A stretch of DNA of 64,000 nucleotides from Lingula anatina (GCF_001039355.2 NW_019775069.1:892027-956026), one strand, 5' to 3'; shown: positions 11,261-40,310, counted from the first letter of the stretch. The notes: generated from the letters alone by a model not told the origin. A program made the numbers and translations.

Positions 11261-12326
11261 GTTTTCATATCAAATCATAAATATATTCATGAACAAATAT
11301 ACATTTCATATTTTTATATTAAATGAAAATAATTTCTTGATAAGCAAAATAATAAACAAAAAATAAATGATATAACTTGTAAATGTGCAATCACCTCATC
11401 TAATGTCTGTACAGTTTAACTTCAGACAGAGCAAATGCCATCCCCCTTCAAGGACTACAGGTAGGACATGGTGTACATGGACACTTCCTTTGTTCTGATT
11501 ATAAAGAGACCAAGTAACCATTTGCTAGTGATTTTAAGGCTAAATTAAATTTTCACGTTCCTAAACTGTAATTCGACAAGTGCAACAGAATCGGGGCAAT
11601 TTAGTTCATAGCACCAGGAGTTTATGTCATTCATTATTAATGAATGCTGTATGCGCACGCAATGCATTGTCCTTTACGTAAAATTTCCACGGAAATGACT
11701 TGGACAGAAATTGGAAAGGCCTGTGCCTGTGTTCCAAAACTTCGGCAAATCATGTATATCGTTTATTTTAATTATGTATTACGAACATATACTTACTATT
11801 TAACCATAAAGATTCCACATCTAAAGTGGATATGTCTGCATTCACAAGCGGTGAGACAGAGCCCCACCACTACGACCGCTTCTACCAGGTCGTTTTGCCT
11901 CACCTGTAATCAAGAAATTTGCCCAATAGATGTCGCTAAATTGATATGCTGCAGGAAGACACCAACTTGAAGTCTCTTTCCTCAAATTCTGTTTAGCAGT
12001 GTATCGTTCAAGATGTAGGTATATTTTTAAAAGACAATGTAAAACTAATTCAAATATGATGTGATTGCTGCAAATTATTCCGTATAGGTTTTTCAAATTT
12101 CATCAAAAATATTGGCTCTTCTTGCTCTTTCAAGAGAGGAAGTTTTTTAGTGATATCCATCGGTCAGACTAAGTCGAACAATAATAAGGCAGAAAGGTTT
12201 TTCTTCACCATGTTGTATCTTTAGGACCACCTTAAACAGGGAAACAACTTAAAGAACAGGTAAAATACGGTTATCACACCCTTTAATCTTGGCCGTATAA
12301 TATACAGTTGCCCAATTATTTGCGCT

Positions 12327-12349
12327 GTCTCTCTCTTTCTCTCTCTCGC

Positions 12350-12411
<62 letters not shown>
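12327..12411. repeat. Compound microsatellite (CT)n(CGCT)n(CT)n(CA)n
   Basis: An uninterrupted pyrimidine-rich CT tract containing a short CGCT block changes into a CA tract. It lies in the possible promoter/5' region of the plus-strand zinc-finger gene. Confidence 0.95.
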
Positions 12412-12890
12412 GTGACGAGTACAATTTTGTTACTATAAATGTGATTAATTTTTTTTGGAAAACTACCCTTTTACAACTGAGGCACCACAGGGTCAGGGGT
12501 CCCCTTTGCCTCAGTTTTCAGCTTTACATGCTTACGGTACCCTTATTGTAGTGGGATGATATCTGCAGTAAGTACATATGTACCTTAATTAGAAGCAAAG
12601 AAAGCTGGAAACTGAGGTATTAGCTTCTGTGGTGAAGTAGTGAGAAGATTGTTGTTTACTGTTTGTTTGTTTGTTTGTTTTTTTCATCTGTGCATTGCTC
12701 TTTTTTATTCATTTTATTAATTTTTTTTAGGTTTGAATGATAATTTGAATATTTACAATAGTTTTTTTTTTTTTTTTTTTTTTTACTAATGTACGTAGTC
12801 ACTGTAATAATTGCAAGCTAAGCCTAAACTAAAAAGAACCATACTCTCACACTTCTGATTAATTCTCTTGCAGTTTATCTCAGAATAAAG

Positions 12891-15627
12891 ATGCCAGGAG
12901 AAAAAACATTTACCGTGCGCCCTAGTGTTCTGTATCCATCTGAAATCTTATCTAAATTAAATGCATGGCGTATGCAAGGGACCTTTTGTGACATCTGCCT
13001 ACAGGCTGTAGATGGGACTAGCTCTGCAGCCCACAGGTTAGTCTTGGCTGCAGCTTCCCAATATTTTGCCAAGATTTTACAGGAGGAAAGTTCCGACATT
13101 TACAATCTTCGTTTAAGCCAAAAAGACCTGGGACTGCTTTTGGATTATGTGTATGGAAAAGATGTCATCCTAACAATGTCAGAAGCAATGCTCCTGAAAA
13201 AAATTGCAAGTGAATATGGGTTTTCTTCACTTTATGAAACCTTATCAATATGTGTTCTCAAGAATCCTTGTGCAGATAAAAAGAGCATCCTCCCAGAAAT
13301 TATACCCAAGAATGTAAAAGCTGTAGGGAAAAATGAAAAAGAAACATTGGCAAATGTGATTCTAAAACCGTCAGCTGAAAAAGAAAAGAAAATGGGCCTC
13401 AAGAAAGGCTTCAATACCAGTTGTAGAATATTTTCAAAAAAACAAAACCTTTTATATCTGCAAATAAAGAGAAAGTATCTTGTTCGTGCTCATTACAAAA
13501 AGAAGTTTGTCAGATCAAATGAAAAGTGGCATGCCTGTTACAAATGTTGCAGCTGTTTTATGTCAGCTAGAAATCTTCATTTTCATGAAAAACTTAAACA
13601 CAGCTTCACTGGAAAGGCTTCAACCAAGGAGTTAAACAAGCTCAAATGTCATTCTCAGACAGAGAAAGAGCTTAAGGTCTCCCTGTCTTTGAAAGCAGGA
13701 CAAGAAAAGATTGAACAAAAAAGAAGAAAAATCAAGGTGTCATCATTTGACGTGTTTCCTTGCTCATATTGTTTTAAAGAATATAAAAGTTATGACAAAA
13801 TGAAAAATCATTTAAGAACATGTGCCACGAAATTGGATGCTATTAAGAAGATTAAAATTAATATTAGAAATCAGACTGCAAGAGCTGAAGACTATGAATT
13901 CCCTGAAGAAGATGACGAAGAAAATCTGGGAAATTTGGATCCAATCTATGAAAATTCTTCAGAAACCAGGACACTGTATGAAACAAATATGAAAGAAGAT
14001 AATATGAGTGATAAACAAAGAACACAAGATATTATGGACATAAGAATAACCAGGAGTGTGGCAACAACATCTTTGCTTCGATATCAGTTTACAGCTACAA
14101 GTATGGATAGAGAAAGACTCATCACAGATGAATCTGTTGAGGAGATTTTGGCTTGTAGCATTTGTGGTGCAGAACAATTGTCAAGAGACAGCCTGCAGCT
14201 TCATTTGGCTGTTGAACACCTTCAGGGTCCCAGGTTTACCCGGCCCGTACCATGCCCTGTGTGCTCAGTGCCATATGATTTCAAAGTCTTGCTCCTAATT
14301 CATGTGAGAACTAAGCATGTTAAAGAGGAGCAAATTCACACCTGGAGTCAAATCTCCGTCTGTGATGAAAATGGTTGCAATGCAATTCTGTTGGGTTCTG
14401 CTGAAAGGGAGAGACACATGGACATCCATGCAAGGAGGAAGGAGAGGAATAAGAAAACATTTAAATGCCTGAAGTGTACAGCGGTCTTTGACTCTTCTAG
14501 CACCCTCCGGGATCACGCAAGGGATTGTCCAGGCGTTCCAAAAAAGTTAAGAAGTCCAAGTTATAAGTGCAAGTTATGTGGAGCAGGGTTTGTAAAGATG
14601 CAATGTCTGTGGCGTCATGAGCATACAAAGCATGGTATAAGCCATGATGATAAAAAGCTACACTGTGCCCACAAATCTTGTAAGTTCCAGTGCTTCACCT
14701 CAACACAAATGAGCCTTCACCAGAATTGCCACAAAGAGACTAAAAGTTTTGCCTGTGACAAATGTGGCAAGACGTACAAGGCAAAAAAGTAAGAATCCTT
14801 TTTATTGTGCAATATAAAAATTGTTCCACCGAATGTAATCATAAAATAGGAATTATCTTAAAGGACAATGTCTTATTCTTAAAGGAAAGCTAGTTTGGTC
14901 ATTGATAATGTGACACCTGAATTGTGATCGTCTTTTCCTTTTTTTTTTTTTTTTCTTGACTATTTTCATAATTATTTGATTTCATTTGTAATATATGTCA
15001 TATTTATCAATGATAAATTATATATAAAAACTTCATTACTTAGGAATTTACACCAGCATTACCGGCTTATTCATGAGTTAAAAGATAAGCAGATATGCAA
15101 GAAATGTGGGAAGACGCTGCGCACAGCTTCAACTTTACAAAAACATGAGACCAGATGCGGAGTTAAAGACAGACCACTCAAGTGTCCTCAGTGCAACTTG
15201 AGTTTTATTACAGCTGACTCAGAAAGTTTAGATTGTATGTACACTCACATTTTAAAAAAAAAACCCTGCTTCATTTAGATGAGGCTTAGAACTTGAAATT
15301 TCTTTTAAAAAACCGATTAAATCTGCCTTCTAATATTTTCAACAATCAATTTTTATTTTCAGAATTATACATTCAAGTAGTTTTTGCAAGATGCAAGTGA
15401 ACTAATTTGATTTGTAAAAAATGATATGTTGATTTAATGGCAGAGAATGTGAATTTATATATAAAAAAAATGTATTGTTTCAGATCACATGTTTGCTAAA
15501 CATGGCATTGTCCCTAAAAACCGTGATATACACATATGTGAAGTGTGTGGCTATCAGACTACCAGGAAGGCCATTCTAAAGAAACATTTAATTTCTCATT
15601 CAGGTAATTTTTTAATAGAGGTAGAAA

Positions 15628-15667
<40 letters not shown>

Positions 15668-16982
15668 TTAAGACACAATGTTGGAGCTGAGCTGACATAA
15701 TAAAATGATTAACAGTGGTCTTGAATACCAGTGATAGTTCAAGGAAGAGTAGATGCCCACTGAAAAGTATTCTGTTGCAATTTCATGTAAAAAAAGTGAA
15801 TTTAAAAGGATATATGATAAAAAAGTATTCCATTTCAATTACATTTTAACTTGGTCAAATTCGATGTAACACCTGTTGTGTTCTGTTAGTGGAGGGGAAT
15901 AACATAGATATATTTGCAAATATTTAACAACAAAAATATTTTCAACCTTTTTCCACTTAAAATGATGATTTCTGTTTTGTTATATTTCAGAGGAGAGAAA
16001 TTTCAAGTGTTCATATTGTGACCGTGCATTTAAACACAGAAATACATTACTGCAGCACACGAAAATTCATTCTGATGACAGACCGTTCCAGTGTCAAATG
16101 TGTAATTACAGTGCAAAGGTTAAGTTTTTTACTTGTTACATTTCTTTTACACAAGGGGCATTTTTGGGTCTTAGCTTAAGCTTACAGATTTTTCCAGATT
16201 ATTAAACACAGTTGCAGTTTGTTTGTCATTGATCCTTGTACTTTTGTTATGAATACTGTGACATCAATACCATTACCACAGAGCTCAAACTTAAATGTAG
16301 CAAGTAGTGTACACAAATTTACTTAAGATGTTTTGTTTAGTTTTGGAGATGAACAGATTTAAAGCTTAGGCTTTATACCATCCTCTATGGTGTGACATGT
16401 TTTAGTGAAAAAATGGGAATTATTAACTGTAGGTTATTTCTTTAATGCGGAATATCTTATGAAATTTCCTTCCTTTTTCCACAGAAGAGCACAAGTTTAC
16501 AGTCGCATATACGACTTCAACACACCCACAAGGGCTTAAAGCCATACAAGTGCCCTTACTGCAGTCACTGTGCCACTGTGAGATGGAACTGCCACAAACA
16601 CATTACTACTGCACACCCTGGTAAAGAAGTCAGAGTGGAGTTATTAGCCTGTGAGCCTAGTGACCAGAAGGTGGCAGCACAAGATGGGGGGACCACTGAT
16701 GAGTTAAGCACAGGGAGGAATAACCAGAATGCATCCACTGCAAGTCAGAATTTGAGTGAGAAGTCTAGTAAAGACAACAGATTCCCACCTTCTTCTAATC
16801 TTCAGATATATCAGTCAAGCAGTGGGAGCCTCCCTGGTCATCTTAACACATCTGGGGTAGAAAATGCAGGTGCAACAGAAGAAGGTCAAACCCAACAGAA
16901 AGATAAGACACTTTACAGTCCTGGTGTGGACTCTGCAGTGTATGATATAGGAACACTCATGAACTCAAGTGGTCTCTGGTGA
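12891..16982 (+). CDS. BTB/C2H2 zinc-finger protein (paralogue of copies A/B)
   Basis: The exons are 12874-14788 (ATG at 12891), 15044-15234, 15484-15603, 15991-16118 and 16485-16982 (TGA at 16980); all splice phases agree, giving about 943 residues. Residues 1 to about 115 form a BTB domain (GTFCDICLQ, AAHRLVLAAASQYFAKIL, LLDYVYGK). A Lys-rich linker, an acidic patch (EFPEEDDEENLG) and about fifteen C2H2 fingers follow, the first ones degenerate and widely spaced. The tail after the last finger is Ser/Gln-rich and short. Introns split the ...CGKTYK finger in phase 2 and the CPQCNLSF finger in phase 1, exactly as in copy B, showing common ancestry. A splice acceptor (CTTGCAG, 12867-12873) just before the ATG implies a non-coding first exon. 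The inferred role is a nuclear DNA-binding regulator. Confidence 0.9.
15629..15667. repeat. Microsatellite (TG)n(AG)n in zinc-finger intron
   Basis: A short compound dinucleotide repeat begins 26 bp after the donor at 15604, within intron 3 of the plus-strand zinc-finger gene. Confidence 0.95.
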
Positions 16983-16987
16983 ATAAA
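16982..16987 (+). promoter_or_regulatory. Possible polyadenylation signal overlapping the stop codon
   Basis: AATAAA starts at the last base of the TGA stop of the zinc-finger gene. A 3' UTR this short would be unusual, so a later signal may be used instead. Confidence 0.3.
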
Positions 16988-17636
16988 ATTGTTGACATAA
17001 ATAAGGTTATTATAATAACAATTGTTATTGTTATTCATGCAAATCTCAGAGAATATTACAGAACAAGCATTTTTTTCATAAAATAGTTTATTTGAATATA
17101 CATTTTTACTGTTTTGATTTTATGCTTAAACAGTACCAAGTAGGCTTGTTAAGAAACAATAGGAAAATAAGATTCACCGGGCAAGACTAGACTAGAACTA
17201 GACTAGAAAGAGTTAAGAACATTGAAATACTTTATGAATACGACTGCTTGAAACAGTTAATATCAAATGATAAAAAGCATTTGACAGTAAAGTGAATATT
17301 GATATTACAGTGTATGTTTCATAGTGGTTGGGATTCTGAAATGAATAGATTGGCATTAAACAAATAACGCATATCACATAATGCTTACTTTTAACTAGAT
17401 AGCTGTTCAAGTGAGGGGGTCTGTTTGAAATTGATATTACAGTTTTCACCCAAGAAAAGCTGCTGTTATGTCATCAGCTTGAATTAGGAAATTCATTCAG
17501 ATGTATTTTTGATGTGATAGCTTTATCTTACAATAACACGTTATCTATATAGAAGCAAATAAATCCTAATGTAGGGAACCCTCTTAATATCCTCTTCTTC
17601 ACTGAAAGCGTTCTTATAAAAATAGAAAACAGTGCA
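16988..17636. other. Convergent 3' intergenic space
   Basis: About 650 bp between the stop codons of the plus-strand zinc-finger gene and the minus-strand glycosyltransferase. It is AT-rich and contains a minus-strand AATAAA at 17092-17087 that could end the glycosyltransferase transcript about 545 bp after its stop. I see no other feature. Confidence 0.5.
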
Positions 17637-32732
<15,096 letters not shown>

Positions 32733-34701
32733 TACTGATCTTCAGGTTTTAAACCATCGTCTTAACTCCACCACCGTCTTCCACCACACCCTTCACTCCT
32801 GGTGTTTTAGTAACAAAGCGTCGAAGCCTAACCTACTTCACCTGTCTTAAGTGAGGGTTTAATAATTTGAAGACCTATTGACGATAGCCCCTTTCACCCA
32901 CCATGCAGTGCACGGAAGTGGTATATCGTGTTCATGTTGGCTACTTGAGTAAACGTGACAGTATCAGGAGACAGTGAAATGCAATAAGCTCAAGGACAAG
33001 GTGTCGAATTTACTCTGGTTTACATTTCTCTTTAGAAGGCCACTGCCCATTGTCCGTGCAACCCGCCTTTGTGACCAGCCCTGTTATTATAAGCTTGGAC
33101 TTGGTGGCACGGTGGATTTTTTCTATTAAAATCTTCCAAAGTGTATTTATTTACATAGTTAACACCGTCTTGTTCACCTGTGGTTGCCAAAGACTGACCA
33201 CTGCCCTGCGATATACAAATATCCATATGCAGCTACTAGGGTAGTCTAATCAGGCCAAATAATGAACACTGTAGCTAATTTATTAAACACGGTTTTAATA
33301 AAGCATGTGTCCAATTCAGCCCTTTGCAAATGACATAACCTTTTGTCAATAAATCTTAATCAAGCCGGGTGACCTGTTTCCTTAGTATGTTATTGTTGAG
33401 AACATGTGGTTCAGAAGGCGTGTTACAATGTATGTATAGGCGACATCATAACAATGAAGGTCATCCGGAAGGTACAGTATAGTTTAACTGTGGCAAAAAA
33501 AAATGAAATTAAATGTAAACGTTATTAGACAGAATAACATCAATTGTGCTAGGTTGATGTCGTGAAATGCTAGAAATTAGTGAAGATCAGGTTGTTCATG
33601 TAATATCATCAGACAAAAATCTATACTGAAAATCAAGTTTGATGTGTAATACATCACTTGTCACATAGATGTAAGATTAGCAATTTTCTGAGTGGCTTGA
33701 TAGTTAATCTTAACAATTCTGTTATTATTTTGATGTTTTTGGGATGGGTGGAGGTTGTTGGTAGGAACTAGAAAGTATACCAGGGTGACCACAAAAATAA
33801 CGCAAATATCGAAGTTATATCTTATACTTTTCCATTATTTACCCTACGATTAAATGTTCTCGTAGGTGCTTTTTTAAGTTTCTGGGGAGGTGCAAATGCG
33901 TTTTTCATATTTCTTTTATATTTATATTTTCGCAATGAACAGCTTTCGTTTTTTAATGGTGTTGAAACGCACGTGTATTTCCTACCATAAATGGAAAATA
34001 GGGTTAACTGATTTTTCGTTACAAACACGTCTTTTACCCTCTCCATTTTAGGCATGGCTAAACTAGCATACTTTTATCAAAAACCTAAAGATTATTCATG
34101 TTTTTTAAATCTGTGGAATTCGTGAATTATATATTCTCTGAGTTAAATTCTAGACACTTTTAACACAATGAAATTGACATACTTTGGATCCCGCTTCGCC
34201 GATTCAGCTGAAATGACTTAACATAAACTCGTTGTATGAAAAGAGATTTTTCCTATCAGTTCATTGACATTTGTTGCGATTCAGCTAAGCTGCACCGCAA
34301 TCGCAATATATTGGCACCATGGTTTTCCTTGATGGAAAGCTACAGCTCAGACATGGAGCAAAGCAGATACTGTGAGACTGCAATCCGCAAACCCCTTGCT
34401 CAACTTCAGAGCAAAGACATCTGCCTGTTCTCAAATTCCTGTTAGAAATATCGTATCTGTTGCAAAAAATTACAGCAGCAAAGAGTTCCAAATAGTCAGC
34501 CTACTCTGTGCGGAATGTTATACACACGTGTGGCGAGATGTTTAGGAATAGGGTTAACTGCAGATGAGCACCAAAGCTTACAGCGACCTTTTCTGTTTGA
34601 TAAAGCTGTTCACTATTCTCATTTGGGGAGCTTCTTGATTTGATCCCTGTCTGAGCTTAGTTAAGTACGATTTAGAATCTCCTAATAAGTGTGAAGAATG
34701 G

Positions 34702-34810
34702 CCCTCTACCAGGGTCACATATGTGTCTCTGTCTTATTAATGACACAATGTCTCTGCTGTCGCGATACAGACAACTGCACATAATAACTAATCTGCTGCC
34801 CTGGTAGAGG
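34702..34810 (-). mobile_element. Small inverted-repeat element, family 'CCTCTACCAGGG', copy 1
   Basis: The ends CCCTCTACCAGGG and CCCTGGTAGAGG are inverted repeats. Read on the minus strand it matches the copy at 55765-55886 through shared blocks (GCAGC-GATTA, CAGCAGAG, TGTCATTAATA, CAGAGACA). It is non-coding and about 110 bp long. Confidence 0.75.
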
Positions 34811-35158
34811 ATAAGAAAGAATAGTTGTTATGAGATTGACTTGCTCTACAGCGTTGATATTTTCCCTTGGCAGTAACTGTAAATGTCTAGTTTTGCAAAC
34901 CTCAAATAAAGAATAAAATGATGACACTACAACTTTTCAGTGTTTGAGTCATTTTTGCGAAGATTAGAAGATAGAGCTGGAAAGATGGATATACACACAG
35001 CTGAGAACTACGTTAGGAAGTAGAAAAAATCCACAGTAGAAATAATGGCACTCCGTTAAGATATTGATTTATAAATATTGAACTCTTAACAATCTATTAT
35101 GCGCCAGGAAGTGTTCATCAAATTTCCTAATCACCTGGTCTAATAATTGATGCCTTCT

Positions 35159-35508
35159 TTAAAGGGATAACAGCTCTTCATTTTGGCGGGAAAAGTGACA
35201 TAAAACAGAATTTCCTGTGGTAAAGAAGGATGTTCCCATACTTACCAATAATTAATGAATCCGTTCGAACTTTAAAAGTTAGTCGATTGTTTTTTTAAGA
35301 GTGTTTTGTAATATTCTCTTAAGAAATTATTAAGGAGGGTAGCCATCTATGAAGGTCCAAGTGGTCCGATGGCAAGCACCGATTTCAAAATAATCGCGAT
35401 AACCGCCGTTTTAGAGGTAAAATCGAACTTATTAAATTTCCATGTGTTTTTTACAACGTATTTATTGTGGGATTTTGAACATCATATGAACAGTTGTTGT
35501 CTCTTTAA
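35159..35508 (-). mobile_element. TTAA-ended MITE, copy 4 (old, inverted)
   Basis: TTAAAGGGATAACAGCTCTT at the left and TTGTTGTCTCTTTAA at the right bound a 350-bp element. Its reverse complement follows copies 1 and 3 from end to end (ACGGCGGTTATCGCGAT, TTCTTAAGAG and ATTGGTAAGTATGGGAA are recognisable). Divergence is much higher than between copies 1 and 3, so it is an older insertion. Confidence 0.85.
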
Positions 35509-38500
35509 TGTTACATCATGCTTTCAGCCTGGTTCAAGATCGATCCAAAACAGACTTCTCAATTTTGATGTCCTGTATACATAGAATGTCTATACATTAG
35601 TCGCCCCAGCAATCTGAACTAGTGATTTGCATGGGAATGGAACTTTTTTCAATCCAAGCAGCTTCAATAAATGCATTGGAATGGTTCGCATGAACTGTAA
35701 TGAAGTGAGGTTAATTAACTCTCATGGCTGATATCGAATTGTGGAAGATAGATGGCATGGCTCGGTTTCATAGAAAGCATCATAGACTAAATGCATCTGG
35801 ATGTCTAATTAAATTCTGCATTTTTTTTTTTTTTTTTTTTTTTGGGGGGGGGGGAGGTGGATCCATAAAAAACAATAATATCGCATTGAAATTTCGCTTT
35901 AAAATACTAATGGTTTTAGCAGTTAATAGTGGCCTCAATGTCGTTATTTAATATGCCGTATTCCATCATTCCAATGCACTTGATGGCCACGTTTATGATT
36001 ACATATTGTTTATTTATTTATTTTTTAGATTAATTCTAGAGAAAGTCGATTTCGAGTACCAAGGTAAATTTTCGTAATTAGAAAAGGTCGATTTTTTGAT
36101 CCAACATTTGACAGATAAAAACACTACGGCTAATGCGACACGTCGGGTATTGGTATGCCTCCCTGTCCTGCCATCGAATCTTATCACCTCGAATGGATAA
36201 AAATTCTGAATTGCCGCCTTTGATTACACAGTCTTCCTCTTCACTCCTATCTGTAGATCGTTTTGTTAGTATACAGTTTATAAGGCTGTTTCCTCTTGGG
36301 CTTACGCACATCACGAACGTACAGTAAACACACAGAAAGTGGAGTTCGGTCAGTCTAACTTAATGAGCGCATTTATTACGTTAAAGTATTATATTTTACA
36401 GATGTGATCAATTGTGGCTTGATGTTGTATTCACGCCATATTTTTTGCATAAGTGTACTGTTGCTGTCTATCTGCTTTGAATAAATGCGTTAAAAAAATG
36501 AAAAGTCAGGGCTAATATGTGTTTTTCGTGCGCATGGAACATACACAAAAGCGATCGGACATCCAAGTCAGTTGGTGTCGTTATAATTCAGGGTTACTTT
36601 ATTGAACCCCTATTGTGATTGAATACAATGTTTTTGCAGAATACACCCAGCGGTGTCCGTAGAAGAAAAGAGATGGAAACATTAACGCATTTCCTACCCA
36701 TCAGGGAATGCTGAATTTGCATGTTTTATAATAACATTTTTGCATAGCAGTTTTAAATGCTATTTGACATAGGCTAATATTGCGGGGATCAAATTTTGTG
36801 CTAACCCTGTATATTAAGAGGCAAAAGTGATGAAGGAGTTTATAATCGTCTTAACGATGATGGAATGATGGAAAGACCAGCAACGAGGACACGACGTAAC
36901 AAACTTCCCTCCAGGGAGATTCTTGACATGTGACATGCACTCAACAAAGGGGGGTTATTGATTACGTTGTCAGAACAGTTTATGTTTTATCGATTAATTT
37001 TTTTAATATATCATCATATAAACATTGCCCGTCTTAATTAACCAGAAAACTCTAAGCTCCCCCTATATAACCATTATGTAACTACCACTCACATCACTAC
37101 GCGCTGTCACAACGTCGCTAGGTGTATGGAATTAAGTTTTCCATATCTTGTCCTGTGAACCAGACACAGGATGCTATTTGGAGAGTGTTGGTTTGTTGTC
37201 CATTTTGATAAACATTAAGCAAAAGGTCAATTGGCATTTGATTACCAGAAACACGCCGAATATTCGTATATGTATGTAGTACCGTTTTATAGTTGCCAAT
37301 TCTACTACCCGCTGATTGAAGGAAAAATACAATATGATGGCGTCAAATAAGGTTTTGCTCTTTATCCGCAAACAATCTTTTGAGAAAATTAAAAGATCGG
37401 TGTGCAATGTTTGACTTGATAAAATTGTGGATGGGTGGGGGGAGGGCAAAATTATGCTTTAGGGATAGATTCTGCATGATTAAATTCTAAGTAAATCGTT
37501 CATGTGTATTGGCTGTGTCAGTATCAAATATATCGGTGATGATTCCTAATGAAAAAAAAACGCCTTTCTTCCCAGTGTGAGGTGGTCAACAATAGGTCAT
37601 GCAGCCTATTTTAATCGAGAAATATGTTTGATAAGAATGCTTTTTCTGCTTTATCATGTCAGTTACTAGTTTTTTCTTTTGTTGCTGGCATATCAAACCA
37701 TAAACTAATAATTTTATTTAGAAGAAAGTACTTTGCTGTCTGAAGGAGTGTGTCTGTGTGTGTGTGTGTGTGTGGTCGCGCGCTTATGTGTATTTGTAGA
37801 TGTTTTTTAAGAGCAACTTAAACACGTTTCATGAGTTATATAACATAAGATGATTGAATATATTTCATATCTTAGATAACAGCGTTCGGTCTGTTCATTT
37901 GATTTGAACCCACAAATGGTTTTATGATTAGTCTTATAGTATTTATAATAGACGAAAAGTTTTGTGCTGTAACTCATCTAGTCTTCTGGGCGATATAGAT
38001 TTGTCAGACTTACATTAAAATAATTTTACATTTAGCTATATTTGTTTTATCTCACTTGACATTAATTTAATGCATCAACGTCAATTCGGATAATTATTTA
38101 CTGTTACGCATATAAAAAATCAGTGTTTTGTATGATGCATGTCAATACGAGGTAATGTCGACATTTGTGGATAAAAAATCAATGTAGCCAGCCTGTTTTG
38201 CTCTGAAAGAAAACACATTTAATGCATCACTGTGTTAAGGGCTGCAGTTCAAACGATGCACAAGGCGTCCAGTATTGTAAAAAGCATTTAATAATATTTT
38301 TAGTTTAGCACAACAGCTATGGACGAAGGGCATGTTCAACACGTGTGATTCTTGTCGAATATCGTCGAAAATTTATAAGGAACACATGGATTCAAAACTT
38401 CCACAAAGTCACATGTCAACCGATCTCCATTTTACAGTTTAATTTTCCCACCAATACCTACTGACGTCCTGCCGTTAGCAATATGAAGAAACAGAACGTT

Positions 38501-39476
38501 CCGTGTGTTTTATGTTTATTGTGTGTTTATTGTTTTCTGTGCTTACAGACAATCAATATGAAGATTATCACCCGTTCCTGTGAAATCAGTATTTGGAAAA
38601 TCACATTCTAATGAGGATGGTGACTACTGTCAACTGATTTTTGTTATTAATCGTGTTTTTTGAGCAAGAACGAATCTGACATTTTATGTAATAGACAGTA
38701 ACGACAAGTGATACTTGCCGGTCATAAAAAAAGATGATCATTACAATATTTTTACATTACCCATGTTTTTCTGGGCCATTTTCTTTAAACATATATTCAC
38801 ACACACATACACACTACCATTCCAACATTTTTAAATCGGTACAATCACTGTCGCGTATTATTCCGAATTAAAATGGTAGGAGGTAGGTTTGTATTTTCAA
38901 TGAATTTTCCATAAGGGAAACTCCGTACTTTGACAAACAGCCGTTGTCACTGAACAGTAGTGCTTTCGCCTAGTTCGCAGTGCAGAGCACAGCAGACAGC
39001 GGGGAGCATACCCCGGCATATGATATAGCTACACGATCCATCATTTACTCCATTGCCCGTTTTAATGACTCGTGCCCGAGATTAATGGACATTGAGGTGT
39101 ATTATAATTCTAAAGGTGAACGTTGGCGCAAGGTTGATCTCCTATTCTTTCAATCCATAGATACTGAAGAAGAATACCACCGAAAAAAGTTATGCGTGAA
39201 AACAGCCTCTTAACATCTCTCTGCTTGGGTGTGGAATTGCACTGATATGCATGTACGCATGTACATCAGAATGTCTACAAGGTCATTTAGTGTTACGGAG
39301 AATTAGTATCATGCACGCATTTTATACTAATGCACATTTGCTTACAGTAATATAGGCGAACTTGCTCTCATGTACTTGTGGGAATTAGAGACAAATAAAA
39401 TGCATTTCAGTAATGGGGTGCTATGATTCCTGTTGTCGGTGATTTCTGGCCTCTCGTTTGTTTAAAAAATCACACG

Positions 39477-39479
<3 letters not shown>

Positions 39480-39515
<36 letters not shown>
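39480..39515. repeat. Microsatellite (GA)n
   Basis: Pure GA dinucleotide tract of about 18 units in intergenic DNA upstream of the tetraspan gene. Confidence 0.97.
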
Positions 39516-39517
<2 letters not shown>

Positions 39518-40310
39518 ACGGTTAATTAGCACACTCAGCAGTCAAAGCGTGAAAATCAAGATAAAAAAGTAATCGAAAATTCATATTCAGTATGAAATTA
39601 AGGGACGCACATGTCTGTCATTATCAAATTGCTTCAGCTAAAAATTGTTCCTCATGGCTTACTTTGATCTTATATCTGCAATTAAATTATTTCAGTGCTC
39701 ACAATTGTCGACCATTTTCCACACCGAAGGATTGAAACAGAATGAAATTGAAATCTGGTCTGTCATACATGTAAGACCACTTCAGAGTTTATCTCGCCGA
39801 CAAGGCGACACTCGGCACAGTGTACTTGCTATATCTGCCATTTCGCATCTGTGAGCTCTTAACTCGCTAATGTGGTGATCGAACGGTTACAAGTTAACAA
39901 TATGCAAAAACGAATTACACACGTGCAGATGATACAACGCAGATTAGAAACAAATTTGTGTGGTAGGTTAACGTAATGAAAATGATAACCTAATACCCGC
40001 ACAAATATGGCCGAAATATATAAATATATATATATATTTTTTTTCTTTCAAACTCTACTCCTGAGTGGAAGATGCCATCCATTAGTATAATCAATACACC
40101 TGACTGATCAAATTATGGAAAACGCGACGATTGATGATCGATACGCTATGCAGCGTCCCGGGTCGCTGAAATGCACCCCGACATTCGCCTGCAGTAGCTG
40201 TGCACTCACTGCTGGCAAGACCTGCAGACTGGAGCTAGAACTTACAGGCTATGCGCAGTTTCGTTTTCCCTGCAGGCAACCCGTTCCGGGTGGGGTCCAC
40301 TGGCTTACAC

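Larger units (their letters stand above)
8740..12873. other. Intergenic region between divergent zinc-finger genes
   Basis: About 4 kb separating the minus-strand copy B from the plus-strand paralogue. It contains a 28-bp tandem duplication of TACTTGGTAAAAAAAGAGGC near 9826-9883, MITE copy 1 (10905-11260), a compound microsatellite and an A/T-rich tail. Candidate non-coding first exons are a minus-strand ATTACAG|GTGAGG donor at 11904 and a plus-strand AACAG|GTAAAA donor at 12259. If real, a bidirectional promoter lies near 11.9-12.3 kb. Neither exon carries a usable ATG in frame with the downstream coding exon. Confidence 0.4.
32733..40310. other. Intergenic region, no gene supported
   Basis: About 7.6 kb separating the 5' end of the minus-strand glycosyltransferase from the plus-strand tetraspan gene. 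It contains an inverted-repeat element (34702-34810), MITE copy 4 (35159-35508), a T23G10 homopolymer junction near 35820-35853, and short TG and AG tracts. Only short open frames occur, none with a recognisable domain. Confidence 0.55.

Noticed and set aside
11904-12096. Upstream coding exon for zinc-finger copy B
   Set aside because: The donor ATTACAG|GTGAGG would keep the frame open into the BTB exon, but the open frame has no ATG; kept only as a possible non-coding exon.
36824-36930. Coding-looking stretch (DEGVYNRLNDDGMMERPATRTRR...)
   Set aside because: About 40 codons open, with no clear splice sites or start and no recognised family; not enough to call an exon or a transposon fragment.
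38980-39213. Plus-strand 77-codon open frame
   Set aside because: It starts with a non-ATG codon, shows no domain and has no supporting splice signals.
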